Part shown: positions 20,491 to 29,628 of the stretch, piece after piece
Layout: every line of letters begins with the position of its first letter
How positions within the stretch are numbered: position 1 is the first letter of the stretch
Source: Armatimonadota bacterium
GTDB lineage: Bacteria > Armatimonadota > UBA5829
NCBI GenBank assembly: GCA_012522575.1
Contig: JAAYKE010000056.1
Coordinates: 1-58,461 of the forward strand
DNA: 58,461 nt
Reading direction: 5' to 3'
Notes under the pieces: model-generated
What the model was told of the DNA's origin: nothing
Seen by the model: the letters and a program-made list of their open reading frames with translations, nothing else
The model's database searches: none
Translations under genes and position numbers: made by a program

Positions 20491-21081
20491 GTGAATAGAC
20501 GCAAATTTGCGCGAAAACCTGCAATTCGTGAGTATCGCAAATTGTTTATTATTGCCACGGAAGGCAGGAAAACAGAACCGTCGTATTTTGGCATATTTAA
20601 CAGCGAAAATAGTACTGTGCGAGTTACTTGTCTCAAAAGTGGCCACAACAGTTCTCCACAGCAAGTATTGAGGAAAATGAATGCTCGCCTCAAAAAAGAT
20701 GAAAATCGAAAGTTTCCTGGCGAATCCTGGTTGGTGGTAGATCGGGATCAATGGGCTGAAGAACAGTTATCTAAGCTGTGTGCCTGGGCTAAATCGGGCA
20801 AAAATCGCGGATTTGCTCTCAGTAATCCGAAATTCGAATATTGGTTGCTCCTCCACTTTGAGGATGGCAATAACATCAAATCAGCGCAGGATTGCAGCAA
20901 CAGACTGAGACGGTTTCTCCCCAATTACGACAAAAAAGTAGATAGCCACACAATAACTCCAGAAAACATCGATAAAGCAATTAGCCGTGCCAGGAAACGT
21001 GACAATCCGCTCGTCGATTGGCCGCGCGATCTTGGAGGCACAACTGTTTACAGATTGGTTGAAAATATACTTAAGGCTTGA
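20491..21081 (+). CDS. RloB/AbiLii-like protein (predicted TOPRIM-like nuclease component)
   Basis: GTG start 1 nt after upstream stop with gaaggaagg RBS; 'KLFIIATEGRKTEPSYFGIFN', 'WLVVDRDQWAEEQL', 'FALSNPKFEYWLLLHFED'. Confidence 0.85.
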   Translation: MNRRKFARKPAIREYRKLFIIATEGRKTEPSYFGIFNSENSTVRVTCLKSGHNSSPQQVLRKMNARLKKDENRKFPGESWLVVDRDQWAEEQLSKLCAWAKSGKNRGFALSNPKFEYWLLLHFEDGNNIKSAQDCSNRLRRFLPNYDKKVDSHTITPENIDKAISRARKRDNPLVDWPRDLGGTTVYRLVENILKA

Positions 21082-21086
21082 TCAAA

Positions 21087-23201
21087 TCACTCAGCCTTGG
21101 GCTCAGATTTCTTCTCTCGAATCCTATCCTTAATCTCATCATATTCCAGCCCGTGCTCTTCGGCCAGCATATCCTCAGTGAGCGTGCCGGTCAGCCAGGC
21201 TCCGTTCATCGGGTAGATATCCGGATTGAATATGACAAAGTAGAAGTGCCACACGATAATCGCCAGCACCGCCAGCCATGCCTCATAGAAGTGTATGACG
21301 CGGGCGATATCCCAGCCCAGCTTAGTCAACAGGTTCATAAAGTAGTTGTTGGCCCACATGACGATACCGGTGATCGTCATAATCACCGATCCCCACAGCA
21401 AAGCCCAATACTCCGCCTTCTCAACGTAGCTGAATCGGCCCATCTTCGGCCTCTCCTTGACAAGGCCAAAGCCATACAACACAACCTTAATCACATCGAC
21501 AACGTCCTTGCGACGCGGCCACATATCCTTGACAAGCTGCCTGCCTCGTGCGTTGAAGGCGACATAGACGCCATGAATCAGGCAGGCCGCTATCATCCCA
21601 ACTCCCGCAATCCTGTGCAGCAAACTGCGCAGTTCAAAGACATTGGGACTTAACTTGCGAATACACACCACCCACCACGCATCAGGGTAGTGCAGCATAA
21701 AACCGGTGATCGCAAGCACAAAGAAGCTCAACATCATCAAAATATGCTGTATGCGCTCGAATAACGACATGCGGATATACAACCCGTGCAGATCGTGCAG
21801 CTTGAAGTGCTTGCGCAGTTTTTTGAAGAAGTCCAGGAAGTTGTGCGCAAACATCCCTCCGATAACGCCGATAATCAGCAGGGCATAGATAAGCCCGATC
21901 CACCAGAGCACAGGCTGCTGCTTCTGGCTCACCGCAACGTGCACTTTTCCAACGGCAAATCGCTCATTTGCGCCGGGATGACACTGTCCGCAAGTCTGCG
22001 GGATATTCTTTTTGCTCACGCTAGATGTCGGATCGCTGGACGGTTTAATGTCGTGTGCGGTATGACAACTCGCACAGTTGGCCACGTTCACGGCTCCGCC
22101 GCGCATAGCCAGGCCGTGATAGCTATCCGAAAACGTCTGGAACCGGTCGCTGCTGATGCCGTATTTCTCAGAAAGCATCAAAGAGCTATGGCACGTGCCG
22201 CAGACCTGTTCCGCTACGTTCTTGGGAGCGATCGGCGACTTCGGATCACTGGCTTTCAGTATATTGTGCTCGCCGTGACAGGTGGTGCACACAGGAGCGT
22301 CCTTGCTTCCTTTTGCAACCGCCTTGCCGTGAATGCTGCCGACATACTCTTTGGCAATATCCGGGTGGCATTTTCCGCACGTGGTCGCGAGGTTATCTCT
22401 GTTCACGCTCGACTTGGGGTCGATGCCTTTTTCTATAGTATGGCTGCCGTGACAGTCTACGCAGTTCGCCGCCTCGCCGTTGCCGGATTTCAGGGCCATG
22501 CCATGCGCGCTTGTCTCAACGCCCTTAATAAAATGCGAATTAGGCGTTGTGCGACTGCTTATGCCGGGATTATTCACATGGCAGGACATGCAGGCCTTCT
22601 GCTGTGCGAGCTTGAGCTGGGCCGGGCTGCGCTTTCCGGGATGGAAAATATCTTTCTTATGACAGGCAAAGCAGTCCGGGGCCAGGTTGGATCCTGCCAA
22701 CAGAGCCTTGCCGTGTCGATCTTTGGAAAAGTCGCTATGCGCTTCAGGGTGACACGTCGAGCACGCGACAGACAGCGGCTTGCTCATGTGCGAGCCGTGG
22801 CACTCCTTGCAGGAAGCGCTGATCTGCAAAGGTGATCCGCTGGTCGTAACCTGATCCTTATGCGTAGTGTGCAGCGATGCGGCGTCACTGTGACATCCCA
22901 TACAATCCACAGGGACGATATTGGCAGCATGCGGAATCCTGGCCGCGTCCAGTCCCGTATGGCAATCCGCGCATCCAAATTGTCCGTGCGGAGTCGATTT
23001 TAGCGCGGACTCCCGGACATACACAGATTTTCCCTTGCTGGTGGTCAGGGTTTTGTCGTCGTGGCACATCTGGCACTCGGAATTGTCCTGCGCGGCTGCA
23101 ATTCCGTGAAATGCCAACACAGCGAGGATGAGCGCACAAATCAGGCAGAAATATTGTCGGGTTCGGAATATCCCTTGTAAGCGCATATCGGACCAGATCA
23201 A
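21087..23201 (-). CDS. Multiheme cytochrome c (13 CXXCH) fused to cytochrome b-type membrane domain
   Basis: Counted CQMCH, CADCH, CMGCH, CKECH, CSTCH, CFACH, CMSCH, CVDCH, CGKCH, CTTCH, CGTCH, CASCH, CGQCH; C-terminal TM helices with conserved His ('RIQHILMMLSFFVLAITGFMLHYP', 'LHRIAGVGMIAACLIHG', 'IHFYEAWLAVLAIIVWHFYFVI'). Confidence 0.9.
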   Translation of the reverse strand: MIWSDMRLQGIFRTRQYFCLICALILAVLAFHGIAAAQDNSECQMCHDDKTLTTSKGKSVYVRESALKSTPHGQFGCADCHTGLDAARIPHAANIVPVDCMGCHSDAASLHTTHKDQVTTSGSPLQISASCKECHGSHMSKPLSVACSTCHPEAHSDFSKDRHGKALLAGSNLAPDCFACHKKDIFHPGKRSPAQLKLAQQKACMSCHVNNPGISSRTTPNSHFIKGVETSAHGMALKSGNGEAANCVDCHGSHTIEKGIDPKSSVNRDNLATTCGKCHPDIAKEYVGSIHGKAVAKGSKDAPVCTTCHGEHNILKASDPKSPIAPKNVAEQVCGTCHSSLMLSEKYGISSDRFQTFSDSYHGLAMRGGAVNVANCASCHTAHDIKPSSDPTSSVSKKNIPQTCGQCHPGANERFAVGKVHVAVSQKQQPVLWWIGLIYALLIIGVIGGMFAHNFLDFFKKLRKHFKLHDLHGLYIRMSLFERIQHILMMLSFFVLAITGFMLHYPDAWWVVCIRKLSPNVFELRSLLHRIAGVGMIAACLIHGVYVAFNARGRQLVKDMWPRRKDVVDVIKVVLYGFGLVKERPKMGRFSYVEKAEYWALLWGSVIMTITGIVMWANNYFMNLLTKLGWDIARVIHFYEAWLAVLAIIVWHFYFVIFNPDIYPMNGAWLTGTLTEDMLAEEHGLEYDEIKDRIREKKSEPKAE

Positions 23202-23419
23202 CTTTCAAAACAATCGGATGATGGAAAGCGCGGGGTCGCACTCGCCAAAGGCTTCGCGCACATATACAGACCAATATCCCGGCCCGATAATTTGCACGAC
23301 ACCTGTCAATGCTAAGTATACTGTTGAGCTATTCCGGTGTCAATGAGCAATGGGTAACAGCTCACGAATGATGAGTACTCCTGTCCGTAGTGTCCGATCT
23401 CCGTCTCGGACTAGGCCGT

Positions 23420-23454
23420 TTAGAGGTTAGAAGTTGGAAGTTAGAGGTTAGAAT
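23420..23454. repeat. Phased heptanucleotide repeat (TTAGAGG/TTAGAAG), 5 units
   Basis: TTAGAGG TTAGAAG TTGGAAG TTAGAGG TTAGAAT. Confidence 0.85.
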
Positions 23455-23488
23455 GTTTATTGAGAGGGTTCGAGTGGCCTCCAAATTT

Positions 23489-23655
23489 TGTCATTCCGAG
23501 GAATCTGCTTTTTTCCTTTCCATTTCCGGGTTTCGCTTCTTTCGAGCTTTCGCGATTTACGGAAAAGCAGATTTCTCACTTCGTTCGAAATGACATAGTT
23601 TGCGTGGCTGGGACAGAGGCCAGCCAATACAACCACTCACGAAGACTGAGTTGTT
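23489..23655 (-). repeat. MITE-like palindromic repeat, copy 2, inverted relative to 17049-17216
   Basis: Reverse complement reads GTAACAactca...gtgagTGGTTGTATTGGCTGGCCTCTGTCCCAGCC...TGTCATTTCGAACGAAGTGAGAAATCTGCTTTT, aligning along its length to copy 1. Confidence 0.8.
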
Positions 23656-23700
23656 ACAGCAATGGGAGTTGCAGGCAGGCGCGTATCTGCCCAAACCAAA

Positions 23701-24732
23701 TTATGCCGCGCATATATAGTCTCGCGTCTCCGCAAATCCTAAACGGCTCAGTTGCTCGCGAATCAGGTTTCTGGCATGATGCGAGCTGACTGTAACAATT
23801 ATATACGTCTCCGCAGCCCCATGATCGCTCAGATATCCCGGCCCCACAATCGGCCTGCCTCGCAAAACCTGCCCTCTTTTATTCGGGTTAATGCTGATGA
23901 AAGCCGCCAGCGGGACGCCGTTTCGTATCAGATGCTTGCTCAGTCTCCTGCTTGCCTGGCCCACGCCCCACATCAAAATCTTTCGTTGCCCTGCGTTGGC
24001 ATCGTGCGCCAACATCTGAGCAACATAATGCGCCTTGGCTCTCAAAAAGTTCTCCACTGAATAGCGTCCATCGGTAAATGTCAGGCGATTGTCGCAGTGT
24101 CGCCAGAACAACAGATCGCGCTCCACTTTAATAAATCGCTTGCCCGCAGCGTGATATCTCAGCCAAAGGTCATAGTCTTCCGCCCATCCGCTCTCCATAT
24201 ATCCGCCGATATCGATCAGTTCCCGGCGTCTCATAACGGCGCTGGGGTGGGGAATCGGGCTTTCCACAAACATATCCCTGCCGATTTGCTCGCTATCTAC
24301 AAGAGAGTTCAGCCATTGTTCATAGCGCGCCATCCCGCCGGGCAGGTTTGTGCGGGGAAACATTCGAACAAAGCACGAGCAAACGCTGATCTCCGATTGC
24401 CTGTCCATCAATTCCACCTGCATTTCCAAACGCCGCCGATGCGATATGTCGTCGGCATCCATTCGCGCAATCAACTCCCCTGCGCACTCTTCGATTCCCG
24501 TATTCAGAGCGCAGATAATCCCGGAACGCTGCGTGTTTATCACCCTGACCCGTGCATCTTGGCCTGAAATGCGATCGAGGATTGATTCGGTGCCGTCTGT
24601 CGAGCCGTCGTTGACTACCACTACTTCATAATCATCGAAAGACTGCTTCTGGATGCTTGTAAGAGCGGATTCGATGGTCGATTCGGCATTGTATGCCGGA
24701 ATAAGCACGGAAACCTTTGGCTGCTTTTGCAT
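23701..24732 (-). CDS. Family 2 glycosyltransferase
   Basis: 'KVSVLIPAYNAESTIESALTSIQKQSFDDYEVVVVNDGSTDGT', 'LIARMDADDISHRRRLE', 'GWAEDYDLWLRY'. Confidence 0.92.
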   Translation of the reverse strand: MQKQPKVSVLIPAYNAESTIESALTSIQKQSFDDYEVVVVNDGSTDGTESILDRISGQDARVRVINTQRSGIICALNTGIEECAGELIARMDADDISHRRRLEMQVELMDRQSEISVCSCFVRMFPRTNLPGGMARYEQWLNSLVDSEQIGRDMFVESPIPHPSAVMRRRELIDIGGYMESGWAEDYDLWLRYHAAGKRFIKVERDLLFWRHCDNRLTFTDGRYSVENFLRAKAHYVAQMLAHDANAGQRKILMWGVGQASRRLSKHLIRNGVPLAAFISINPNKRGQVLRGRPIVGPGYLSDHGAAETYIIVTVSSHHARNLIREQLSRLGFAETRDYICAA

Positions 24733-24733
24733 T

Positions 24734-25765
24734 CTACGAACGAGCCTGCTTATTCGAAATCATATCAGCAGCGGCCAATATCGCCATCTTCATACCCGTC
24801 GGGTTGGCAACGCCCTTCCAGGCGATATCGAATGCGGTGCCATGATCTACCGATGTGCGCAGCGTCGGCAGTCCAAGCGTAGCGGTTACTGTGCCATGAA
24901 AATCGCGTGTTTTTGCGGCAATATGGCCCTGGTCATGGTAAAGTGAGATCACGCAGTCAAATCTGCCTTCCAACGCCATATTAAAAACAGAGTCCGCGCC
25001 TATGGGGTCGCTGACGTCGATGCCGTCTCTTCGAGCCATCCCGGCAGCGGGCATGAGATGTTTGGCTTCCTCATCGCCGAATTGGCCGCCATCCCCGGCG
25101 TGAGGGTTAAGAGCCGCAAGCCCTATTCTCGGAGAGACATAGCCCAGATCGGTCATGGTAGCGTGCACGCGCACAATGAAATCATACACGTGAGCTTTGT
25201 CTATGTAGTCGATCGCATCTCGCAAGGAGAGGTGTCGGGATAAAAAGAATATGCGCATATTGCCGGTGATAAACAGAGTCAGCGGCTGACGGTCGTCTGC
25301 GCCCATAAATGCGGCCAGCATCTCCGTATGGCCGATATGCTCGATTCCCGCCAGCCTCAGAGCTTCCTTGTTGATCGGAGCGGTTGCAATGGCGTCTATT
25401 TCGCCGGCCAATCCCAAATCGCACGCCTTTCGCACATATAATTCAGAAGCGATTCCGGCATCGGCGCTGAGCACGCCCGGACGTATATCCGCCATGCCTT
25501 GCGATTCTACATGCAAAACATCGATTGCACCGGTTCCTTTCGCCTCTTTCGGCGATCGGATCGGAGCAATTTCCGTCCCCATAAAGCCCGCATCCGCCAT
25601 GCATCGCTTCAGCAGACCCGCATGGCCTATCACCACCGGCACGCAGTGTTTACGCACTTCTCCGTCTGCCAACGCGCCCGGCACAATCTCCGGCCCGATT
25701 CCGGATGGGTCGCCAAGGGTTATTCCTATCACCGGTTTGTTCAATTCGCGCCTCGCCCGAAACAA
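24734..25765 (-). CDS. pdxA: 4-hydroxythreonine-4-phosphate dehydrogenase
   Basis: 'PVIGITLGDPSGIGPEI', 'ATAPINKEALRLAGIEHIGHTEMLA', 'LNPHAGDGGQFGDEE', 'YHDQGHIAAK'. Confidence 0.95.
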   Translation of the reverse strand: MFRARRELNKPVIGITLGDPSGIGPEIVPGALADGEVRKHCVPVVIGHAGLLKRCMADAGFMGTEIAPIRSPKEAKGTGAIDVLHVESQGMADIRPGVLSADAGIASELYVRKACDLGLAGEIDAIATAPINKEALRLAGIEHIGHTEMLAAFMGADDRQPLTLFITGNMRIFFLSRHLSLRDAIDYIDKAHVYDFIVRVHATMTDLGYVSPRIGLAALNPHAGDGGQFGDEEAKHLMPAAGMARRDGIDVSDPIGADSVFNMALEGRFDCVISLYHDQGHIAAKTRDFHGTVTATLGLPTLRTSVDHGTAFDIAWKGVANPTGMKMAILAAADMISNKQARS

Positions 25766-25768
25766 ACG

Positions 25769-26695
25769 CTACTTCTTAACAGGTTTGTTCTGAAGTCGCT
25801 CGACAATCAATTCTTTCGAATACAGTCCCGTATGACGGAACGATTCCTTGCCGTTCTTATCGAAGAATATTTGGGAAGGCAGCGCCTCTATTGCATATCT
25901 GGAGCCTAGAACCGGGTCGGTGTCCATTGAAACCACCAGAATATTCGCGGTCTTTGAGTGTTCTTTTTTCACCGCTTCGATGATCGGTTCCATCAGCTCA
26001 CAGGGCTTGCAGGTTGTGGATGTGAAAGCGACAAATGTGGGCTTGCCTGACTTGCGCGCTTTGTCCAGTGGGTTGTCGATTGCTGCGGAGTACTGCTTGG
26101 CAAGCCAGGTTTTGTCTACTTTAATTACGTAGCGTTTGCCCATTTGCCTGATATATTCCGATCGGGCAGTCGATTTCTTCTGCCCTATCACGAATTCCTT
26201 GAGTTGATCCTTGGCTTTTTCGAAGTCAATTTCCGGGTGATTTTCTTTTTCCGAGTCGTAATATGCTTTCACTTCCTCATCGGTGGCCGTCACGTCTCTG
26301 GTAATGTATTCCATAAACACTATGAAGAGGTCTTCAGGGTTTTCGGGAGCGGAGTTCGGGTTTTTCTCTGCCCAAAGCTCGGCTTCATATTGCAGCAGCG
26401 TTGTGCCAGCCAGGGATTCGAGCACGAAGAACAGGTTGCGTTTCATCTGCGGCCACAGCTTCTCGGGAGCTAGTCGTATCTGTTCGTTGAGGTCTCTTGG
26501 ACCTATTTTATATTCCCCGGACAACAGGATTTCGTTTTCCGGCAGATCATCAAGTATCGCATAGGCCAGCGCATCGGTAGCAAATCCGGGATAGGCTTCT
26601 TCGACTGTCCTGGCCGGCGCGCCGATGGCGCAAGTTGTGGCAGCCAATACACATATCCCAACAGCCAATCCGATCAGTCTAGGACAAATAATCAT
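25769..26695 (-). CDS. Secreted SurA/PpiC-N-like chaperone region fused to thioredoxin-like domain
   Basis: Signal peptide; helical SurA-N-like region; 'PTFVAFTSTTCKPCELMEPIIEAVKKE' and 'ALPSQIFFDKNGKE'. Confidence 0.75.
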   Translation of the reverse strand: MIICPRLIGLAVGICVLAATTCAIGAPARTVEEAYPGFATDALAYAILDDLPENEILLSGEYKIGPRDLNEQIRLAPEKLWPQMKRNLFFVLESLAGTTLLQYEAELWAEKNPNSAPENPEDLFIVFMEYITRDVTATDEEVKAYYDSEKENHPEIDFEKAKDQLKEFVIGQKKSTARSEYIRQMGKRYVIKVDKTWLAKQYSAAIDNPLDKARKSGKPTFVAFTSTTCKPCELMEPIIEAVKKEHSKTANILVVSMDTDPVLGSRYAIEALPSQIFFDKNGKESFRHTGLYSKELIVERLQNKPVKK

Positions 26696-26961
26696 TGGTA
26701 ATTCCCTTCAAGCTCCTGCGGGCAGGCAGGCAAGCAAATAGATTGTTTTACTATTGTAGTGTAGTGCAAAGGCCCCATTGCGTCAATGGCTAATGAGCTG
26801 CTCCGGGGAGTTCAGATATGGCGCGAAAAGGGTATCGTGATATTGTAAGTCGTGCATAATTAGCAATAAATATATCTACCTGCCCATCGACAGCTATGCG
26901 AATTCAGGCCGCGCTTGTAATAGTTGAGCTTCGAGCAATGATTTTATAAGGAGTGATTATA

Positions 26962-27180
26962 ATGCCCGAAATAGACGATTTAATTGTCAGAGTAGCCACG
27001 TTTGCCGAGATGTTCGACTACCCTTCGTCCAAGCAGGACCTGTTGCAGATGGCCAACGAACAGCAGTTTCCAGACGATATTTTGAACCTGCTGGAGGAAT
27101 TGCCCAATATCCATTACACATTGGAAACGGAGGTCGTCGAGGCCATAATGGAGGTCATCTCCGAGAGAGCGCAAGCGTGA
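26962..27180 (+). CDS. DUF2795-like small protein
   Basis: ~73 aa, 'YPSSKQDLLQMANEQQFPDDILNLLEELP'; RBS aaggag at 26949; start 26953-26962 ambiguous. Confidence 0.6.
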   Translation: MPEIDDLIVRVATFAEMFDYPSSKQDLLQMANEQQFPDDILNLLEELPNIHYTLETEVVEAIMEVISERAQA

Positions 27181-27280
27181 TTGCCATGTCGATACACATC
27201 ACAACCGCGGGGTTGACGCGCCCGCAGGATCGCGAGCCATCAGCCCTGCGGTGCAATGCAACAACCGATCTCATCGACCA

Positions 27281-27973
27281 CTAATCGGCCTTGGAGTCCT
27301 TATATTCCTTCTCTCCGCGCACGTGATGATAAACATACAGCGCGATCAGAACCACAAATATCACAGCCAGAACGATATGGGCGTCGTGGAAGTATGGCTT
27401 GAGCACCGTATCCCATTTCGGCCCAACGGCTTTGCCGATCCACGCTAGACCAAGACACCAGGGCAGCGATCCCAAAAATGTGTAGATGAGAAAACGCCAG
27501 AAGTGCATTTTGGATACGCCTGCGGGAAACGATATGAATGTTCTGATAACCGGCATCAACCGGCTGAAGAATATCGCCGCCTCACCGTGTTTGGCAAACC
27601 ACGAATCGGCCTTGTCCAGGTCCTTGGTGCGGATAAGTATGTATTTGCCGTATCTTTCAATGAACGGTCGCCCTCCGAACATTCCGGCCCAATATGCAAC
27701 CGCCGAGCCCCAAACGCAGCCCAAGGCTCCCGATACTCCCATCATCCAAACCGTATATCGACCCGGGTTTTCGTGGACAAGGTATCCGCCAAAGGGCATT
27801 ATGATTTCGCTGGGCAGGGGTATGCAGGCGCTCTCTATGCCCATCATAAGGATAATGCCGGAGTAACCGAGCTTGCTGAGGGAGTCTGTAATCCAATGCG
27901 TCACCGCGGTGAGAATAGCTTCCAATCCGTCCTCCTGGGGCGGATAATTCCGCGCCGCGATATTATAACACAA
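27281..27973 (-). CDS. DedA/SNARE-associated family membrane protein
   Basis: 'ESACIPLPSEIIMPFGGYL', 'FFSRLMPVIRTFISFPAGVSKMHFWRF'; exact start uncertain. Confidence 0.88.
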   Translation of the reverse strand: MCYNIAARNYPPQEDGLEAILTAVTHWITDSLSKLGYSGIILMMGIESACIPLPSEIIMPFGGYLVHENPGRYTVWMMGVSGALGCVWGSAVAYWAGMFGGRPFIERYGKYILIRTKDLDKADSWFAKHGEAAIFFSRLMPVIRTFISFPAGVSKMHFWRFLIYTFLGSLPWCLGLAWIGKAVGPKWDTVLKPYFHDAHIVLAVIFVVLIALYVYHHVRGEKEYKDSKAD

Positions 27974-28073
27974 AACCGCTTTTTTCGATGTCCGAGGTCA
28001 GATGTCCGAAGCTCGAGCCGGTATTGCAACGTCACTTGGTTGCTTGGGTTGCGCCACGTAGATACCTGCTTTT

Positions 28074-28115
28074 CTAACCTCTAACTTCTAACCTCTAACC
28101 TCTAAACCCTAAACC
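28074..28115. repeat. Phased heptanucleotide repeat, 6 units
   Basis: CTAACCT CTAACTT CTAACCT CTAACCT CTAAACC CTAAACC. Confidence 0.85.
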
Positions 28116-28137
28116 GTATCTGCCTGCGATGAACTAA

Positions 28138-29364
28138 TCAGAACCGTGATGTTCTTCGAACCCGCGCATACCCGGCAAGGCCGATTATCCCGGTGAACAA
28201 TGCCAGGGCTGATGCCGGTTCGGGCACTTCCCTGGAAGTCAGCATCGCGATATATCCTGCGGCTCCGGGGAGTGCCTCAGTATGAGATGTCCACGTCAGA
28301 GTATCCAGCGCGGTTACAGTGTTAGTCTGCGGGTTTGTCGCCCACATCAAACTGCCGTCCGCCGATACGGTGCAGAAATGATCGGTAGACGCATCCAGCC
28401 TGTGATACAAACCGCTAAGCGGCAGCGGCAGTCCGTCCTCGCCAAGCGTCAATCGAATCGCCTGGCTGAAGCCTTCGTCATCTCCCACCAGTCCCAGATA
28501 ATTGACGCCATTCAATGTAAAGAACGATATGTCTGTAGGTCGGAATGTGTCCAGCTGGAATGCCGGCCCTACTCTGAACATCAGTTCGTTATCCATAATT
28601 GATATGCTGCCGATATTCTCCAGGCCGATTGCGGGATCATCCTCTGTCGCTCCGTTGGCGATATATGTATAACCATTGGTCCCCGCAGCTATCGCGCTAG
28701 GCAGATAGCCCTGATCATCCAGATTTTGCGTGGACATTACCGTTGAGCCATCCACTCTGGTAACCCATGTCTGGTCGGCAACTATGGAATACACGTCTCG
28801 ATGCGCGATCATGGCGTGGGTTCCCAGCGTATCTATATCAGCCAGCGATGTAGTCTGCAGATTTACAACGGACACATCCGCGCCGGCCCAATTATTAGAT
28901 GATGTAATATATGCATAATTGGAATGCAGTTTGTTGTAATTATCCTGATATCTGCCACCGATCACATATATTCCGCCGTTTGAGTCCACTGTCACCGTTT
29001 TTGGATCCCTCAGGACCTCATTGCCCTGAGCCAGAACAATCGGTTCGCCTACCCATTCGATGGCAGGGTCTGTAAAAAGGTCCACTACATGGCCAACCCG
29101 CAGCACTGCAGTAGAGGTTCCGTTCACGGATATTTTATCAGCCACAAAAACATAGCCGTTGTAGCTGCTTACGCCTGTAAAAAATGACCCGGAGATGCTT
29201 GCTGCCTGATAGCTCGCCACTGTTCCGTTCTCATATTTGACCAGAAACACCTTGTCGATGCTGGTAGTGACGGCCCAATGGGTCGTAGTATCACCTACGG
29301 CTGAAATGGCAATCGCAAGGGTGAATAAAAGGACAAACGATATCAGAGTTACTCGAGTGTACAT
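28138..29364 (-). CDS. Secreted protein with PEP-CTERM sorting signal
   Basis: N-terminal signal peptide; C-terminus 'VPEPASALALFTGIIGLAGYARVRRTSRF'. Confidence 0.85.
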   Translation of the reverse strand: MYTRVTLISFVLLFTLAIAISAVGDTTTHWAVTTSIDKVFLVKYENGTVASYQAASISGSFFTGVSSYNGYVFVADKISVNGTSTAVLRVGHVVDLFTDPAIEWVGEPIVLAQGNEVLRDPKTVTVDSNGGIYVIGGRYQDNYNKLHSNYAYITSSNNWAGADVSVVNLQTTSLADIDTLGTHAMIAHRDVYSIVADQTWVTRVDGSTVMSTQNLDDQGYLPSAIAAGTNGYTYIANGATEDDPAIGLENIGSISIMDNELMFRVGPAFQLDTFRPTDISFFTLNGVNYLGLVGDDEGFSQAIRLTLGEDGLPLPLSGLYHRLDASTDHFCTVSADGSLMWATNPQTNTVTALDTLTWTSHTEALPGAAGYIAMLTSREVPEPASALALFTGIIGLAGYARVRRTSRF

Positions 29365-29471
29365 ACGCTGACCCCTATGGGAGGATTACGGACTATATTC
29401 AAACTTTTGATGTGCACAAAACGTGCCAATGATAAGAATGCCCGCATAATGCGCTATCCGCCAGTAGGACG

Positions 29472-29500
29472 CTGACGATCTGCGGCGAGCGTGGTATAAT
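29472..29500 (+). promoter_or_regulatory. Putative promoter (CTGACG-N17-TATAAT) upstream of giant beta-propeller protein
   Basis: Consensus -10 with correct spacing, ~128 nt before ATG. Confidence 0.5.
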
Positions 29501-29628
29501 TGAATCAGGCCGGCTGTATGGGCCTAAAAGGAACAAAAGGCCGTATTTGCAAGTCAGAAGAAGTAACTTCTAAGGCCATTGTTGCTTGAATTACGAAAGA
29601 GCGAAATGCTTTCGGGGAGAAGGTCATT

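Noticed and set aside
21786-22835. 349-aa + strand ORF within the cytochrome gene
   Set aside because: Antisense to 13 clear CXXCH motifs; composition matches a shadow ORF
23420-28115. Telomere-like repeats (CTAAACC) indicating a linear replicon end
   Set aside because: Internal, short, degenerate and flanked by ordinary genes on both sides
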